Shown here piece by piece: positions 38,843-47,623 of a DNA stretch of 64,000 bases. The DNA comes from Gammaproteobacteria bacterium (GTDB lineage: Bacteria > Pseudomonadota > Gammaproteobacteria > Chromatiales > Chromatiaceae), in assembly GCA_011389885.1 (NCBI GenBank), contig JAABTK010000016.1:1-64000 (forward strand). The letters are read 5' to 3'. Each line of letters opens with the position of its first letter. Position 1 is the first letter of the stretch. Under the pieces are notes generated by a model. That model was given only the letters and a program-made list of their open reading frames with translations, was not told the origin of the DNA and ran no database searches. The position numbers and the translations under genes are program-made.

Positions 38843-39781
38843 ATGACAACCGAATCCGCCGACTACGACAGCCCCTGGAAAGAGGCCCTGGAGCAATGGT
38901 TTCCCGAGTGCATGGCACTCCTATTCCCCGATATTTACCGGGAAATCGACTGGGGCGTCCCGTACATCTTCATGGACAAGGAACTGCAAAAAGTGGTCCG
39001 CGACGGGAAACTCGGGCGCCGCTATGCGGACAAATTGGTGAAAGTCACCACCCTCGACGGCACGGCGACTTGGGTGCTGATCCATATCGAAGTGCAAGGC
39101 GACTCGGAGACCGGCTTCAGCCACCGCATGTACACCTACAACTACCGGCTTTACGACCGCTACCAAATAGACATCGTCAGCCTCGCCGTGCTGGCGGACG
39201 ACACCCGCAGCTTCCGTCCCGGCGGCTTCCGCCGCGCACGCTGGGGCTGCGAGACCGAATTTCGCTTTCCCGCAGTGAAACTCTTGGATTGGGCAAAAGA
39301 CCTCCCGGCGCTGGAGGCCAACGACAACCCCTTCGCCATCGTCGTCCTCGCCCAGCTCAACGCCATCCTCCAACGCGACGGCCAGCAACGCAAAAACGCC
39401 AAACTGCAACTGATCCGAATGCTGTACCATCGCGGCTACGACAAGCAGCAAATCCTCGAACTCTTCCGGGTCATCGACTGGATCCTGCAACTGCCGCCCG
39501 AACTCGAACTTCAGCTCGAACAAGATATCAGCCGTTTTGAAGAGGAACAAAAAATGCCCTACATCACCAGCATCGAACGCATCGGCGAACAACGCGGGGA
39601 ACAGCGAGGACACCGTCAAGGCCAAAGCGGGCTTCTGCACAGCCTCCTGCAAGCAAAATTTCGCGATGCCTATAGCCAAGCGCACCGCGAGCAGGTGGAC
39701 CAAGCCGATTCCGAGGCCATCGCCGCTTGGTCCCTGCGCATCCTCACCGCCGAGACCATCGAAGACGTGTTCCAAGACTGA
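38843..39781 (+). CDS. Rpn-family PD-(D/E)XK nuclease, transposase-like
   Basis: A 312-residue protein. The N-terminal part has the PD-(D/E)XK core of recombination-promoting nucleases, with LLFPDIYREIDW and the catalytic-like HIEVQGD. The C-terminal part (RIGEQRGEQRGHRQG, then AHREQVDQADSEAIAAW and ETIEDVF) resembles the DUF4351 tail of this group. Rpn proteins are often dispersed in variable copy number and behave like mobile genes. The flanking 39813 repeat end fits this. Confidence 0.8.
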   Translation: MTTESADYDSPWKEALEQWFPECMALLFPDIYREIDWGVPYIFMDKELQKVVRDGKLGRRYADKLVKVTTLDGTATWVLIHIEVQGDSETGFSHRMYTYNYRLYDRYQIDIVSLAVLADDTRSFRPGGFRRARWGCETEFRFPAVKLLDWAKDLPALEANDNPFAIVVLAQLNAILQRDGQQRKNAKLQLIRMLYHRGYDKQQILELFRVIDWILQLPPELELQLEQDISRFEEEQKMPYITSIERIGEQRGEQRGHRQGQSGLLHSLLQAKFRDAYSQAHREQVDQADSEAIAAWSLRILTAETIEDVFQD

Positions 39782-39812
39782 ACGCCGAACCCACGTTTGG
39801 GCGCCGCAAAGG

Positions 39813-39870
39813 CTAGTGCGCCTGCGCCTAAGTTTCGGAAACAACCCAGGCGCTCGGGCGCGCCTGTTCA
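39813..39870 (+). mobile_element. Single end of the CTAG-ended repeat
   Basis: CTAGTGCGCCTGCGCCTAAG, GGAAACAACCCAGGCGC and CGGG match the terminal sequence of the family, but no opposite end follows. It is a solo terminus between the Rpn gene and the membrane protein gene. Confidence 0.55.
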
Positions 39871-39931
39871 ACAGCCAACCCCCTTCGGGACTGCCCGCTT
39901 CGGCGCTTGCGAAAAAATCCGGCCGAATAGC

Positions 39932-40429
39932 CTAAAGCCCCATGAAATAGAAATACAACGGCACGAAAAGCGCCGCGGTCAGACCCCAAAAGCTGAGCGG
40001 AAAAACCGCGGTGGACAACACGATGCGGCCTAAATCGACCCGCGCCGGCCACAACAGCAGGCCATTGGGCAACAGGGCCAGGAGGGCGGCCAGCACGCTG
40101 CCCGCCGCCAGCAGGCTCACGGGCTCTCGCCAAGGACTGAACTCCACCGCCACCTGCACCGCGAGCAGAAACAACAGGGCCTCAAGCAGCGACACCGCGC
40201 CGAGACCGAGCAGCGAAATCTCCAGATCGCCGTTAGTGAAGCGGGAGTAGAGCGCACGCCGCACGGCCGTGGCGATCACCGCTGCGATGGCGACGATGAC
40301 CAGAGTGGAGAGGGCGAAACCGCCAATCTTCTCGCCCGCGGCCCAGGCCGGCTCCGCCGCCAGCAGCATCACGCCGAACCATCCGCCGCACCGCGGTTGG
40401 AGCATCGCCTTGAGATTTTGGAAGGCCAT
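39932..40429 (-). CDS. Small integral membrane protein, unknown
   Basis: About 165 residues. A cleavable or anchoring N-terminal hydrophobic segment ends EPAWA. Three to four further hydrophobic segments follow (FALSTLVIVAIAAVIATAV, LLEALLFLLAVQVAV, LLAAGSVLAALLALL, LSFWGLTAALFVPLYFYF). The ATG at 40429 has AGGA 6 bases upstream and is preferred over upstream ATGs. I do not recognise a family. It follows the Lrp-type regulator gene on the same strand with a 53-base gap. Confidence 0.65.
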   Translation of the reverse strand: MAFQNLKAMLQPRCGGWFGVMLLAAEPAWAAGEKIGGFALSTLVIVAIAAVIATAVRRALYSRFTNGDLEISLLGLGAVSLLEALLFLLAVQVAVEFSPWREPVSLLAAGSVLAALLALLPNGLLLWPARVDLGRIVLSTAVFPLSFWGLTAALFVPLYFYFMGL

Positions 40430-40482
40430 ATTGGATCCTGGAAGTTTTTTCTTGTTTGGCATGGCGTCGCCCGCGCCGCGCC

Positions 40483-40968
40483 TCAACGGATATGCCCCAG
40501 CGGCAGCGCAGTCTTATCCACCACTTTGTTTAGCACGAAACTCGAATGCACGCCGGATACGCCTTCGATCCGCGTAATGCGCTCCAACAAAAAGGAGCGG
40601 TAATACGCCATGTCCGGCACCACGACCTGCAGTACATAGTCGGCATCCTGCCCGGTGATCAGAAAGCACCCCATGACCTCCGGATAAGCGCTCACCGTGC
40701 GCTCGAAGTGGGCGAAGCGCTCTTCCGTGTGCTGATCCATCCGGATATGGATGAAGGCGGTCAGGGTCAGCCCCAGGGGCTCTGCACCCAACAGCGCCAC
40801 CCGGGCGCGAATCACCCCCGCCTCTTCCAGACGCCTCACCCGCCGCGAACAAGGCGACGGCGACAGGCCGATGGCCTGCGCCAACTCCTGGTTGCTGATC
40901 CCGCCCTCTTGTTGCAGCTTTTCGAGAATGGCCCGATCGTAGCGATCCAAACGCAAAGAGTCTTTCAT
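40483..40968 (-). CDS. Lrp/AsnC-family transcriptional regulator
   Basis: A 161-residue regulator. The N-terminal winged helix starts LDRYDRAILEKLQQEGGISNQ and has the recognition helix SPSPCSRRVRRLEEAGVI. The C-terminal RAM domain has MGCFLITGQDADYVLQVVV, the effector-binding motif with the conserved G-x-x-D-Y. It probably senses an amino acid. Divergent leuA suggests a leucine-related role, but this is not proven. Confidence 0.92.
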   Translation of the reverse strand: MKDSLRLDRYDRAILEKLQQEGGISNQELAQAIGLSPSPCSRRVRRLEEAGVIRARVALLGAEPLGLTLTAFIHIRMDQHTEERFAHFERTVSAYPEVMGCFLITGQDADYVLQVVVPDMAYYRSFLLERITRIEGVSGVHSSFVLNKVVDKTALPLGHIR

Positions 40969-41238
40969 TACCCAAAACTATAGCGCATTTCGCGCCATAA
41001 CCCCACTGTGATTGTCGCACCCCAAGATGCCTTAGATCATCCGTTCGCGCCCCCAGGGCGTCGGCCCGACCCGCATGCAAACCGGGGAACGCGATATTCT
41101 TGCGGATTTTTGGCGAAACCCGCCAACATCTAGCGCAAATGCCCCCAACCGGCCCGGGATTCGCAATCAACCGCCCTGGATCTCGCTATAGACTGATTTC
41201 CCAGTCAGCCCAATCACACCCCGTTCGAGGACACGTCG

Positions 41239-42919
41239 ATGAAACGCTTCGATCACACCAAGTACAAGCCCTTTCCGCCGATTCCCATGCCGCACCGACG
41301 CTGGCCGGATCAGGCAATCGAGCAGGCCCCGCGGTGGTGCGCGGTGGACCTGCGCGACGGCAATCAGGCCCTGGCGCAGCCGATGGACGCGGGGCAAAAG
41401 CAGCGCCTGTTCGATCTGCTGTGCGTGGTCGGGTTTAAAGAGATCGAAATCGTTTTTCCGGCCGCCTCGGCCCCGGACTATGCCTTCACCCGACGCCTGA
41501 TCGAACAGCGGCGCATCCCCGACGACGTGGCGGTGCAGGTGCTCACCCCGGCCCGGGAGGCGTTGATCGAAAAGACCTTTGAGGCCCTGCATGGGGTGAG
41601 AAAGGCGGTGGTCCACCTGTATAACAGCACCTCCAAGGTTCAGCGCGAGCAGGTGTTCCGCATGGACCGCCAGGGCCTTATCGAGATCGCGGTGCGCGGG
41701 GCCGAGGCGGTGCGGCGCTGCGCCGCCCGCTACCCGGACACCGAGCGGGTTTTTCAGTACTCGCCGGAGAGCTTCACCGGCACTGAGTTGGGTTTCGCGG
41801 CCAAGATCTGCGAGGCGGTAATGGCGGTCTGGCGACCCGCGCCCGAACGGCCGATGATCGTCAACCTGCCGGCCACGGTAGAGATGAGCACGCCCAATTG
41901 TGTTCGCCGACCAGGTGGAGTGGTTCGCCGATCACATCCGCGACCGCGAGGCGCTGATCCTGAGCGTGCATACCCATAACGACCGCGGCAGCGCGGTGGC
42001 GGCGGCCGAGCTTGGGCTAATGGCCGGCGCGGATCGGGTGGAAGGCACCTTAATGGGCAACGGCGAGCGCACCGGCAATGCGGACCTGTTCACCCTGGCG
42101 ATGAACCTCTACAGTCAGGGCGTGGATCCGCGCCTGGATCTGTCCGCCGCCGACCGCACCGTGGAAACGGTGGAGGCCTGCACTCGAATCCCGGTGCATC
42201 CGCGCCACCCCTATGCGGGCGAGCTGGTCTACACCGCCTTCTCCGGCAGCCATCAGGACGCGATCCGCAAGTGCCTCAACGCACGCGACCAGCAAGCGCC
42301 TTGGGAGGTGGCCTATCGGCCCATCGACCCGCGCGACCTCGGGCGCAGCTACGAGGCAATTATTCGAATCAACAGCCAGTCCGGCAAGGGCGGCGCGGCC
42401 TATATCCTGCAGAGCCGCCACAGGCTCCAATTGCCGCGTTGGCTGCAAGCGGAGTTCGGCCGCGCGGTGCAACAGCGGGCCGAGTCCAGCGCCGGCGAAC
42501 TCACCAGCGCCGCGGTGTGGCGGTTGTTCCAGCAGCTGTATATGCAGCTAGCGGGGCCTTATCGCATGCAGGGCTACCGCATCGACCGCCATGACAGCGA
42601 ACAGGTGGAGCTGGAGCTGGAGCTGGAAGGCCCGCAGGGCGCGGCGCGGATTCGCGGTCGCGGCCAAGGCGCGCTGGAGGCCTTGTTCGACGGTCTCGAA
42701 CGGCATACCGGGCAGGGCTTCGCGGTGGAGGAATACAACGAACATGCGGTTTCCGGGGGCACCGATGCCGAGGCCGCCTGCTACCTGCGCTTACGCTGCG
42801 GGGAGCGGACGGAAACCGGGGTAGCGGTGCACCGCGACAGCGTCGGGGCCATGATCTATGCCGTCGTTAACGCGATGAATCGCCATTCGGCCAACCCCCA
42901 AGGGCGGTGCGCGGCCTGA
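41239..42919 (+). pseudogene. leuA: 2-isopropylmalate synthase with a single-base frameshift
   Basis: Two overlapping frames together make one LeuA of about 559 residues, the full length of the long (type 2) family. Frame one covers residues 1-220 (KYKPFPPIPMPHRRWPDQ, AVDLRDGNQAL, the metal-binding start). Frame two carries the rest (ILSVHTHNDRGSAV, GNGERTGNADL and the C-terminal regulatory domain). The break is in the CCCAATTGTGTTCGCC stretch: removing one T at 41898/41899 restores STPNVFADQVEW. All other regions look intact. It is either a sequencing error or a recent inactivation. Confidence 0.9.
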
Positions 42920-42937
42920 TCGCGGCATCTGACCACG

Positions 42938-42978
42938 GCCGCGCTCAAATAACGGAAAAAACGCCATTTAGGAACGCC
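42938..42978 (+). repeat. Fragment of the CTAG-ended repeat
   Basis: GCGCTCAAATAACGGAAAAA and CGCCATTTAGGAACGC match the left end of copies 1 and 3; the CTAG terminus is lost. It lies just after leuA. Confidence 0.5.
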
Positions 42979-43003
42979 GCTGCTTGTGCGCAGGCCCACT
43001 GGA

Positions 43004-43366
43004 TCAATCTTTGCCCTTCTTGTCCCCTGGCATCTGCATCGGATAGCGGTCATCGAGGTTGGCCGGGCACAGCACGGTGCGCATGGTGCCGATCAGGGTC
43101 AGTAATTGCGCATTACGAATGCGGTAAAAGATCCGGTTGGCCTCTTTGCGAGAGATAACGATGTTTTTGTTGCGCAGTTGCTCCAGGTGCTGTGAGATGT
43201 TGCTCTGAGAGGTGCCGGTGCGCTCCACGATCTCGCCCACCGAGAGCTCCTTATCACCCAGCGAACAGAGGATCTTCCAACGCAGCGGATGGGCCATGGC
43301 CTTCAGCGCGTTGGCGGTGAGTACGGTGTCTTCTTCGGGTCCGCTCGGGACCTGGGGGTCACTCAT
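43004..43366 (-). CDS. ArsR-family regulator with SqrR/BigR-like cysteine pair
   Basis: A 120-residue winged-helix repressor: LKAMAHPLRWKILCSL, the recognition helix TSQSNISQHLEQLR, and the wing VISRKEANRIFYRI. Its only two cysteines are Cys34 and Cys100, 66 residues apart. In the persulfide sensors SqrR (Cys41/Cys107) and BigR (Cys42/Cys108) the pair has the same spacing and the same place in the fold. The metal motif ELCVCD of classical ArsR is absent. The start codon overlaps the response-regulator stop as ATGA. A redox or sulfide sensing role is inferred. Confidence 0.85.
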   Translation of the reverse strand: MSDPQVPSGPEEDTVLTANALKAMAHPLRWKILCSLGDKELSVGEIVERTGTSQSNISQHLEQLRNKNIVISRKEANRIFYRIRNAQLLTLIGTMRTVLCPANLDDRYPMQMPGDKKGKD

Positions 43367-44277
43367 CTTTGATGCTCCTGTTCCGCCGGGCTCGGCAGGA
43401 CCCCGGCCGGCTCGGCGACGCCTGCCGCCGTTTCTTCGTCGTCATGTTCGCGCACATAGCCGCTCATATTCTTGGCGATGCAAATGATGTCGCTAATGGC
43501 GCCATCGGCCCCCATTATCGCACTTCGGGAAAACAAAATCGGCACCCGCCTCCCGTCCTTGGCGATCAGACAGGCCTCGATCTGACTCAGCGCCCCGACC
43601 CGAATCAGGGCCTCCAGCCAGGTCCCCATGAAGGCCCCCGCCTGCTCCCGGGCCTCCTCTTCGAACACGTCGCCGATGGACATGCCCTTTAGGTCGTCCT
43701 CGGTGTAGTGGAGCATGCGACAGGCGGCCGGGTTGGCCTCGGTGATGCGGCCATCGGGGTTGAGGATCAACAGCGCCTCGCCCATATACGCGATGATGCC
43801 CTCTAGGTGCTGCTTGGCCTGCGCCAGCTCGGCGGTGCGCTCGGCGACCTTGCGCTCCAGTTCTCGATTGAGATTGCGCTCCTTTTCGATTAACCGAAAA
43901 TAGGTGCTGATCTTGTTGATCAGCTGGTTGTCGTCGATGGGCTTGAGCAGGTAGTCCACCGCGCCCACGTCATAGCCCCGCTGCTGAAACTCCTCGGTCT
44001 TAAAGGCGGCGGTGAGGAAGATAATGGGGATGTCGCGGGTCTTTTTGCGGATCTTGAGCATGGAGGCGGTTTGAAAGCCGTCCATCTCCGGCATCTGCAC
44101 ATCCAGGATGATGAGATCGATCCCGGGCTCGCCGAGGGCGACATCCAGGGTCTGCCGACCCGAGGTCGCCTCCAGGATCTCCACGTCCATCTGCTGCTGA
44201 ATCAGGGTGCGCAGGGTGAATAGGTTATGCTCGTGATCGTCTACGATCAGAAGCTTAAAGCCTTGATAGCGTTTCAT
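43363..44277 (-). CDS. Response regulator with a PAS output domain
   Basis: A 304-residue protein. The receiver domain (about 8-125) has LLIVDDHEHN, the phospho-acceptor Asp in IILDVQMPEMDG, and the Lys in YLLKPI. A coiled coil (ERNLNRELERKVAERTAELAQ) leads to a PAS domain (about 165-280). No DNA-binding or enzymatic output domain follows, so it may relay to partners. The ATG overlaps the kinase stop and the stop overlaps the ArsR start. Confidence 0.9.
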   Translation of the reverse strand: MKRYQGFKLLIVDDHEHNLFTLRTLIQQQMDVEILEATSGRQTLDVALGEPGIDLIILDVQMPEMDGFQTASMLKIRKKTRDIPIIFLTAAFKTEEFQQRGYDVGAVDYLLKPIDDNQLINKISTYFRLIEKERNLNRELERKVAERTAELAQAKQHLEGIIAYMGEALLILNPDGRITEANPAACRMLHYTEDDLKGMSIGDVFEEEAREQAGAFMGTWLEALIRVGALSQIEACLIAKDGRRVPILFSRSAIMGADGAISDIICIAKNMSGYVREHDDEETAAGVAEPAGVLPSPAEQEHQR

Positions 44278-46592
44278 AGATCGACGGGTCCGGTCAAACA
44301 CCGGACAAGAACCTCCTTTAGTAACGCGGGATCGATTGGACGGCGCACGCAGTCATCGACCCGGGGCGGCGGCTGGGCCTCGCTCTCTTCGCCGCACAGG
44401 GCGACGATGGGCAGGGCCTCGAATTGTTTTTGGGCCTTGATTTTTTCAATCGTATCACAGCCCCCGCCGTTCGGCACCCGGGTGTCCACCAGCACCAGTC
44501 GGATATCCTCGTCCTCCAGGGTCTCCAGCGCCTCTTCAAGGTCGCCGGCCGCGTTCACCCGAATGCCCCAGCGCTCTAGCAGCGGGGCCAGCGATAGCAG
44601 GTCGTTGACGTCTTCGTCCACCAGCAACAGGCTCAGGCCCTGCAAGCGGCTGTCCGGCGGATCCGGCGCCTCGACCTCCTCCAGCGCCTCCTCCTCGGGC
44701 CCGATCAGCTGCTGCTCCTGGGCCAATCGCGCCCGATCCGGCTCGCGCGGCAGGCCGAGGGTGAAGACGGCCCCCGCCCCCGGCTCGCTGCTCACCTCGA
44801 TCCGCCCGCCGAGCAGTTGCGCCAACTGCTGGCTAATGGCCAGCCCCAGGCCCGTGCCGCCGTAACGCCGGCTGGTGGAACCGTCCGCTTGGCGAAAGGC
44901 CTCAAAGATCCGCCCTTGCTTGGCCTCCGGGATGCCGATGCCAGTGTCCTCCACCGCGATACGCACCGGGCACGCCGACTCCCGCCCCAAGCGGTCGCAT
45001 TCCAGGCGCAAGGTCACCTGCCCGCCGGCGGTGAACTTGACCGCATTGGAGAGGAAGTTCTTAATGATTTGGCGCACCTTGTCCGGGTCCGATTGGATGC
45101 GACAGCGCGCCCTCGTCGGCAGCGCCAACACCAGCGGCAAGCCCTTGGCATCGAACTGAGGCTGCACCAAGTGCGCCAGCTCCCGGAGCAGCCGCGGCAG
45201 GTCGATCTCCTCCAGCAGGAAGGCGGTCTGTTGGGCCTCGATCCTGGATAAATCGAGGATGTTATCGATCAGCGAATGCAGGTCCCGCCCCGCCGCATGG
45301 ATCACCGCCGCCTGCTCACGGCGCTCGTCGCTCAAGCCGTTTTCACGCTCCGACAGCATCTTGGACAACAGCAGGATGGAGTTCAGCGGGGTGCGCAGCT
45401 CGTGGCTCACGTTGGCCAGGAACTGGCTCTTGTAGCGGTTCGACTCCTCCAGCTCCCGCGCGTGCTTGCGCAGATTACGGGTGTTGCTGTAGTGGCGCTC
45501 CGCCAGTTCGGACAGGTTCCGCCCCAAGGCCTTCAGCTCCTGCGGCCCCCGCCAATGGAAATCGATCGGCCCCGCCTCCTCCAGGACCTGTCGAATGCCA
45601 TCGGTGAGTTCTTGGCTAATGCGCTCGGTGCGGCGGGCGATCCACCGCGCGGCGAGCCAGATCACGATCACCAGCAGCAGGATGATAAACAACACCCGAA
45701 CCACCAATGCATTGCGAAACTGAGCCATGGGCAGCGGGTCCACCCGCCGCCCCACCCACAAAGGCCCCGACTGCTCGGTGCGAAACAAGGGCACCCACAT
45801 CACCTGCTGTCCGTCGTCCTGCCATAGCGCCGGCTTGGCCTCGGCGAAGATCTCGCGCAACCCCGCGAAGCGCGCAAAGGCATCGCCCCGGGGCGCGGCC
45901 TCCCCGCCCGGGCTCAGAAAGACCCCATTGTGGTAGACCCAATAGGTGTCTCGATAGGCCCCCGCCATATCACCCACATCCACATGCAACACCACGGCCC
46001 CCACCGGGTCGCTCTCGGCCTCCGCCCGCACCGGGCTGATCAGCCGCAGGGTCATCAAGCGTCGAGGATCCTCCGCCCCCGCCTCGCGGTTGATGCTGAT
46101 GGGGCTCACGAGCACCCCGCCGTGCCGCAGCCCCATGCCGGCCTCGAAGAAGCCCGCCGGCGGCCGGTCCGGCAACCGGCGCGTGGGCTGCCAACCCTGG
46201 TTCTCGGGGTCTCGCGCCAGCCAGAACCGCTCCTGTCCGGCCTCGTTCAGAAAGGTGATTTGAATGATGTCCCGCTGATCCTGAAAAATTCGGTTGATCC
46301 AGGCGGTATAGCGCGCCCGCGCCAAATCGATGTCGTCCGCGGACTGCTGGTCCGTATCCCCCAACACCGCCCCCGGCTCCGGCAGCTTGGCCAGCAGCCG
46401 CACCATTTCCTGGCGACTCGCCAAATGCTGATCCAAATCCCGAAAATCCGCCCGCAGATTCTGCAGGTGCGCCTTGCGGTGAAACAGCTCGGTGCGATCC
46501 AGCACCAACGGCAGATTGATCACCACCGCGGTGAGCAACGGGGCCACTGCGAACAGGAAGAAAAACGAGAAGATTTGGGTGCGGAAGGTCAA
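44274..46592 (-). CDS. Hybrid sensor histidine kinase
   Basis: A 772-residue membrane kinase. A transmembrane segment at about 8-30, a periplasmic Cache-like sensor (35-290) and a second segment at 298-316 come first. Then come a linker, a HisKA domain with His397 in NVSHELRTPL, and a HATPase (NAVKFT, DTGIGIP, GGTGLGLA). A C-terminal receiver has LLLVDEDVND and the Asp in LVLVDTRVPNGGG. Its usual KP is RRP (CVRRPID), so the conserved Lys is replaced by Arg. The acidic linker before the receiver is EEEALEEVEAPD. It heads the kinase-regulator-ArsR operon. Confidence 0.93.
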   Translation of the reverse strand: MTFRTQIFSFFFLFAVAPLLTAVVINLPLVLDRTELFHRKAHLQNLRADFRDLDQHLASRQEMVRLLAKLPEPGAVLGDTDQQSADDIDLARARYTAWINRIFQDQRDIIQITFLNEAGQERFWLARDPENQGWQPTRRLPDRPPAGFFEAGMGLRHGGVLVSPISINREAGAEDPRRLMTLRLISPVRAEAESDPVGAVVLHVDVGDMAGAYRDTYWVYHNGVFLSPGGEAAPRGDAFARFAGLREIFAEAKPALWQDDGQQVMWVPLFRTEQSGPLWVGRRVDPLPMAQFRNALVVRVLFIILLLVIVIWLAARWIARRTERISQELTDGIRQVLEEAGPIDFHWRGPQELKALGRNLSELAERHYSNTRNLRKHARELEESNRYKSQFLANVSHELRTPLNSILLLSKMLSERENGLSDERREQAAVIHAAGRDLHSLIDNILDLSRIEAQQTAFLLEEIDLPRLLRELAHLVQPQFDAKGLPLVLALPTRARCRIQSDPDKVRQIIKNFLSNAVKFTAGGQVTLRLECDRLGRESACPVRIAVEDTGIGIPEAKQGRIFEAFRQADGSTSRRYGGTGLGLAISQQLAQLLGGRIEVSSEPGAGAVFTLGLPREPDRARLAQEQQLIGPEEEALEEVEAPDPPDSRLQGLSLLLVDEDVNDLLSLAPLLERWGIRVNAAGDLEEALETLEDEDIRLVLVDTRVPNGGGCDTIEKIKAQKQFEALPIVALCGEESEAQPPPRVDDCVRRPIDPALLKEVLVRCLTGPVDL

Positions 46593-46650
46593 AACAAAAG
46601 CCAGAAAACCGAAGACAAAACCCTATCCGGAGGTTGATCATCAGCAGCGG

Positions 46651-47193
46651 TTAACGGAGTCTCCTTAATTTTCGGACCCATTGAGAAGGGTTTGCATGGT
46701 CGCCGGTTTCGGACCGCTGATCTGCCGTCCCGCTATTCGACCCCGCTGTCTCTAGCCAGCTCTCAACCGCAAGACCGGGAATCAGCTCCAGCGAATCACC
46801 GAACAAACCATCACCTGAAACCAACACCGCATCAATGCTAATGGCCGTAGCCGCCAACATGAGATCGACATTGCGTTTTCTCAACTGGCGCGGTTTCAGA
46901 CCTCTCCTGTCTCTAAGCCGCTGTTTAAGCACGCCATATGCTTCAGCACCTTGAGGCGGAAGCGGCGCCAACTCGAAATCCGCTTTCAACGACTCGATAT
47001 GCACTCGAATACTCGGCTTGAGCATCTCAGGCGCATTGGCATAGCCGAATTCCATTTCGTAAAGCGTGAGAATCGACACCAAAACCCGATCCTCGTCTGC
47101 CAATAACGCGATATGATCCCGAATTCGAGCATGATCTGGTGAATCCCGGTTGTAGAAATCCGAGGCGGTATTCGAATCCAACAGATACCTCAC
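46651..47193 (-). CDS. vapC: PIN-domain toxin, VapC type
   Basis: A 180-residue protein. The PIN domain starts YLLDSNTASDFYNR with the catalytic Asp. SILTLYEMEFGYA carries the acidic residue of the second motif, and KRNVDLMLAATA the third. VapC toxins are ribonucleases, often cutting initiator tRNA or rRNA. The last 35 residues beyond the fold are polar and unusual. The start overlaps the antitoxin stop by 4 bases. Confidence 0.88.
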   Translation of the reverse strand: MRYLLDSNTASDFYNRDSPDHARIRDHIALLADEDRVLVSILTLYEMEFGYANAPEMLKPSIRVHIESLKADFELAPLPPQGAEAYGVLKQRLRDRRGLKPRQLRKRNVDLMLAATAISIDAVLVSGDGLFGDSLELIPGLAVESWLETAGSNSGTADQRSETGDHANPSQWVRKLRRLR

Positions 47194-47444
47194 CCATCTT
47201 CTCCGAACTCAACCCCCTCACGCACCTCCTGCATATCCCGCTTGAACTGCTCGGTGTAGTCCCCTAGCCCCGGGCTGTCCCGATCGATGCGCTCCGTAAG
47301 CCGTGCCCACTTAGTGGCGCGAGGCTTTTGCTGCTTGCCGCCGAGCGCCTCTTGCACGACCTCTACAACGAAGCGTTCGGGGTCTGGCATAACCTCAAGG
47401 CGACGCGCCAACTCATCAGGCAATGTCACTGTGATCTGCGTCAT
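47190..47444 (-). CDS. vapB: VapB-like antitoxin
   Basis: An 84-residue protein. The N-terminal ITVTLPDELARRLE is a ribbon-helix-helix-type beginning. The C-terminal half is acidic (QFKRDMQEVREGVEFGEDG) and would wrap the toxin. It lies upstream of and overlaps the toxin gene as ATGA. Such antitoxins usually repress their own operon. Confidence 0.8.
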   Translation of the reverse strand: MTQITVTLPDELARRLEVMPDPERFVVEVVQEALGGKQQKPRATKWARLTERIDRDSPGLGDYTEQFKRDMQEVREGVEFGEDG

Positions 47445-47562
47445 AACTCTATATCCTGGGAAAAGCCGGGATTGGGCGGAGTGTAACCCAAAACGGACCG
47501 ATCACTCCTATCCACACGGCAAAATCGGGGAAATTCGCCCCCTACACTATATCCTCTTCGGG

Positions 47563-47568
47563 TATAAT
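47563..47568 (+). promoter_or_regulatory. Possible -10 box of valS
   Basis: TATAAT lies 56 bases upstream of the valS start. I see no good -35 at the proper distance. Confidence 0.35.
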
Positions 47569-47623
47569 CCACCCCCCTTATCTATCCGATTCCAACCACC
47601 CGCAACCGCAGCACCGAGAGCCC

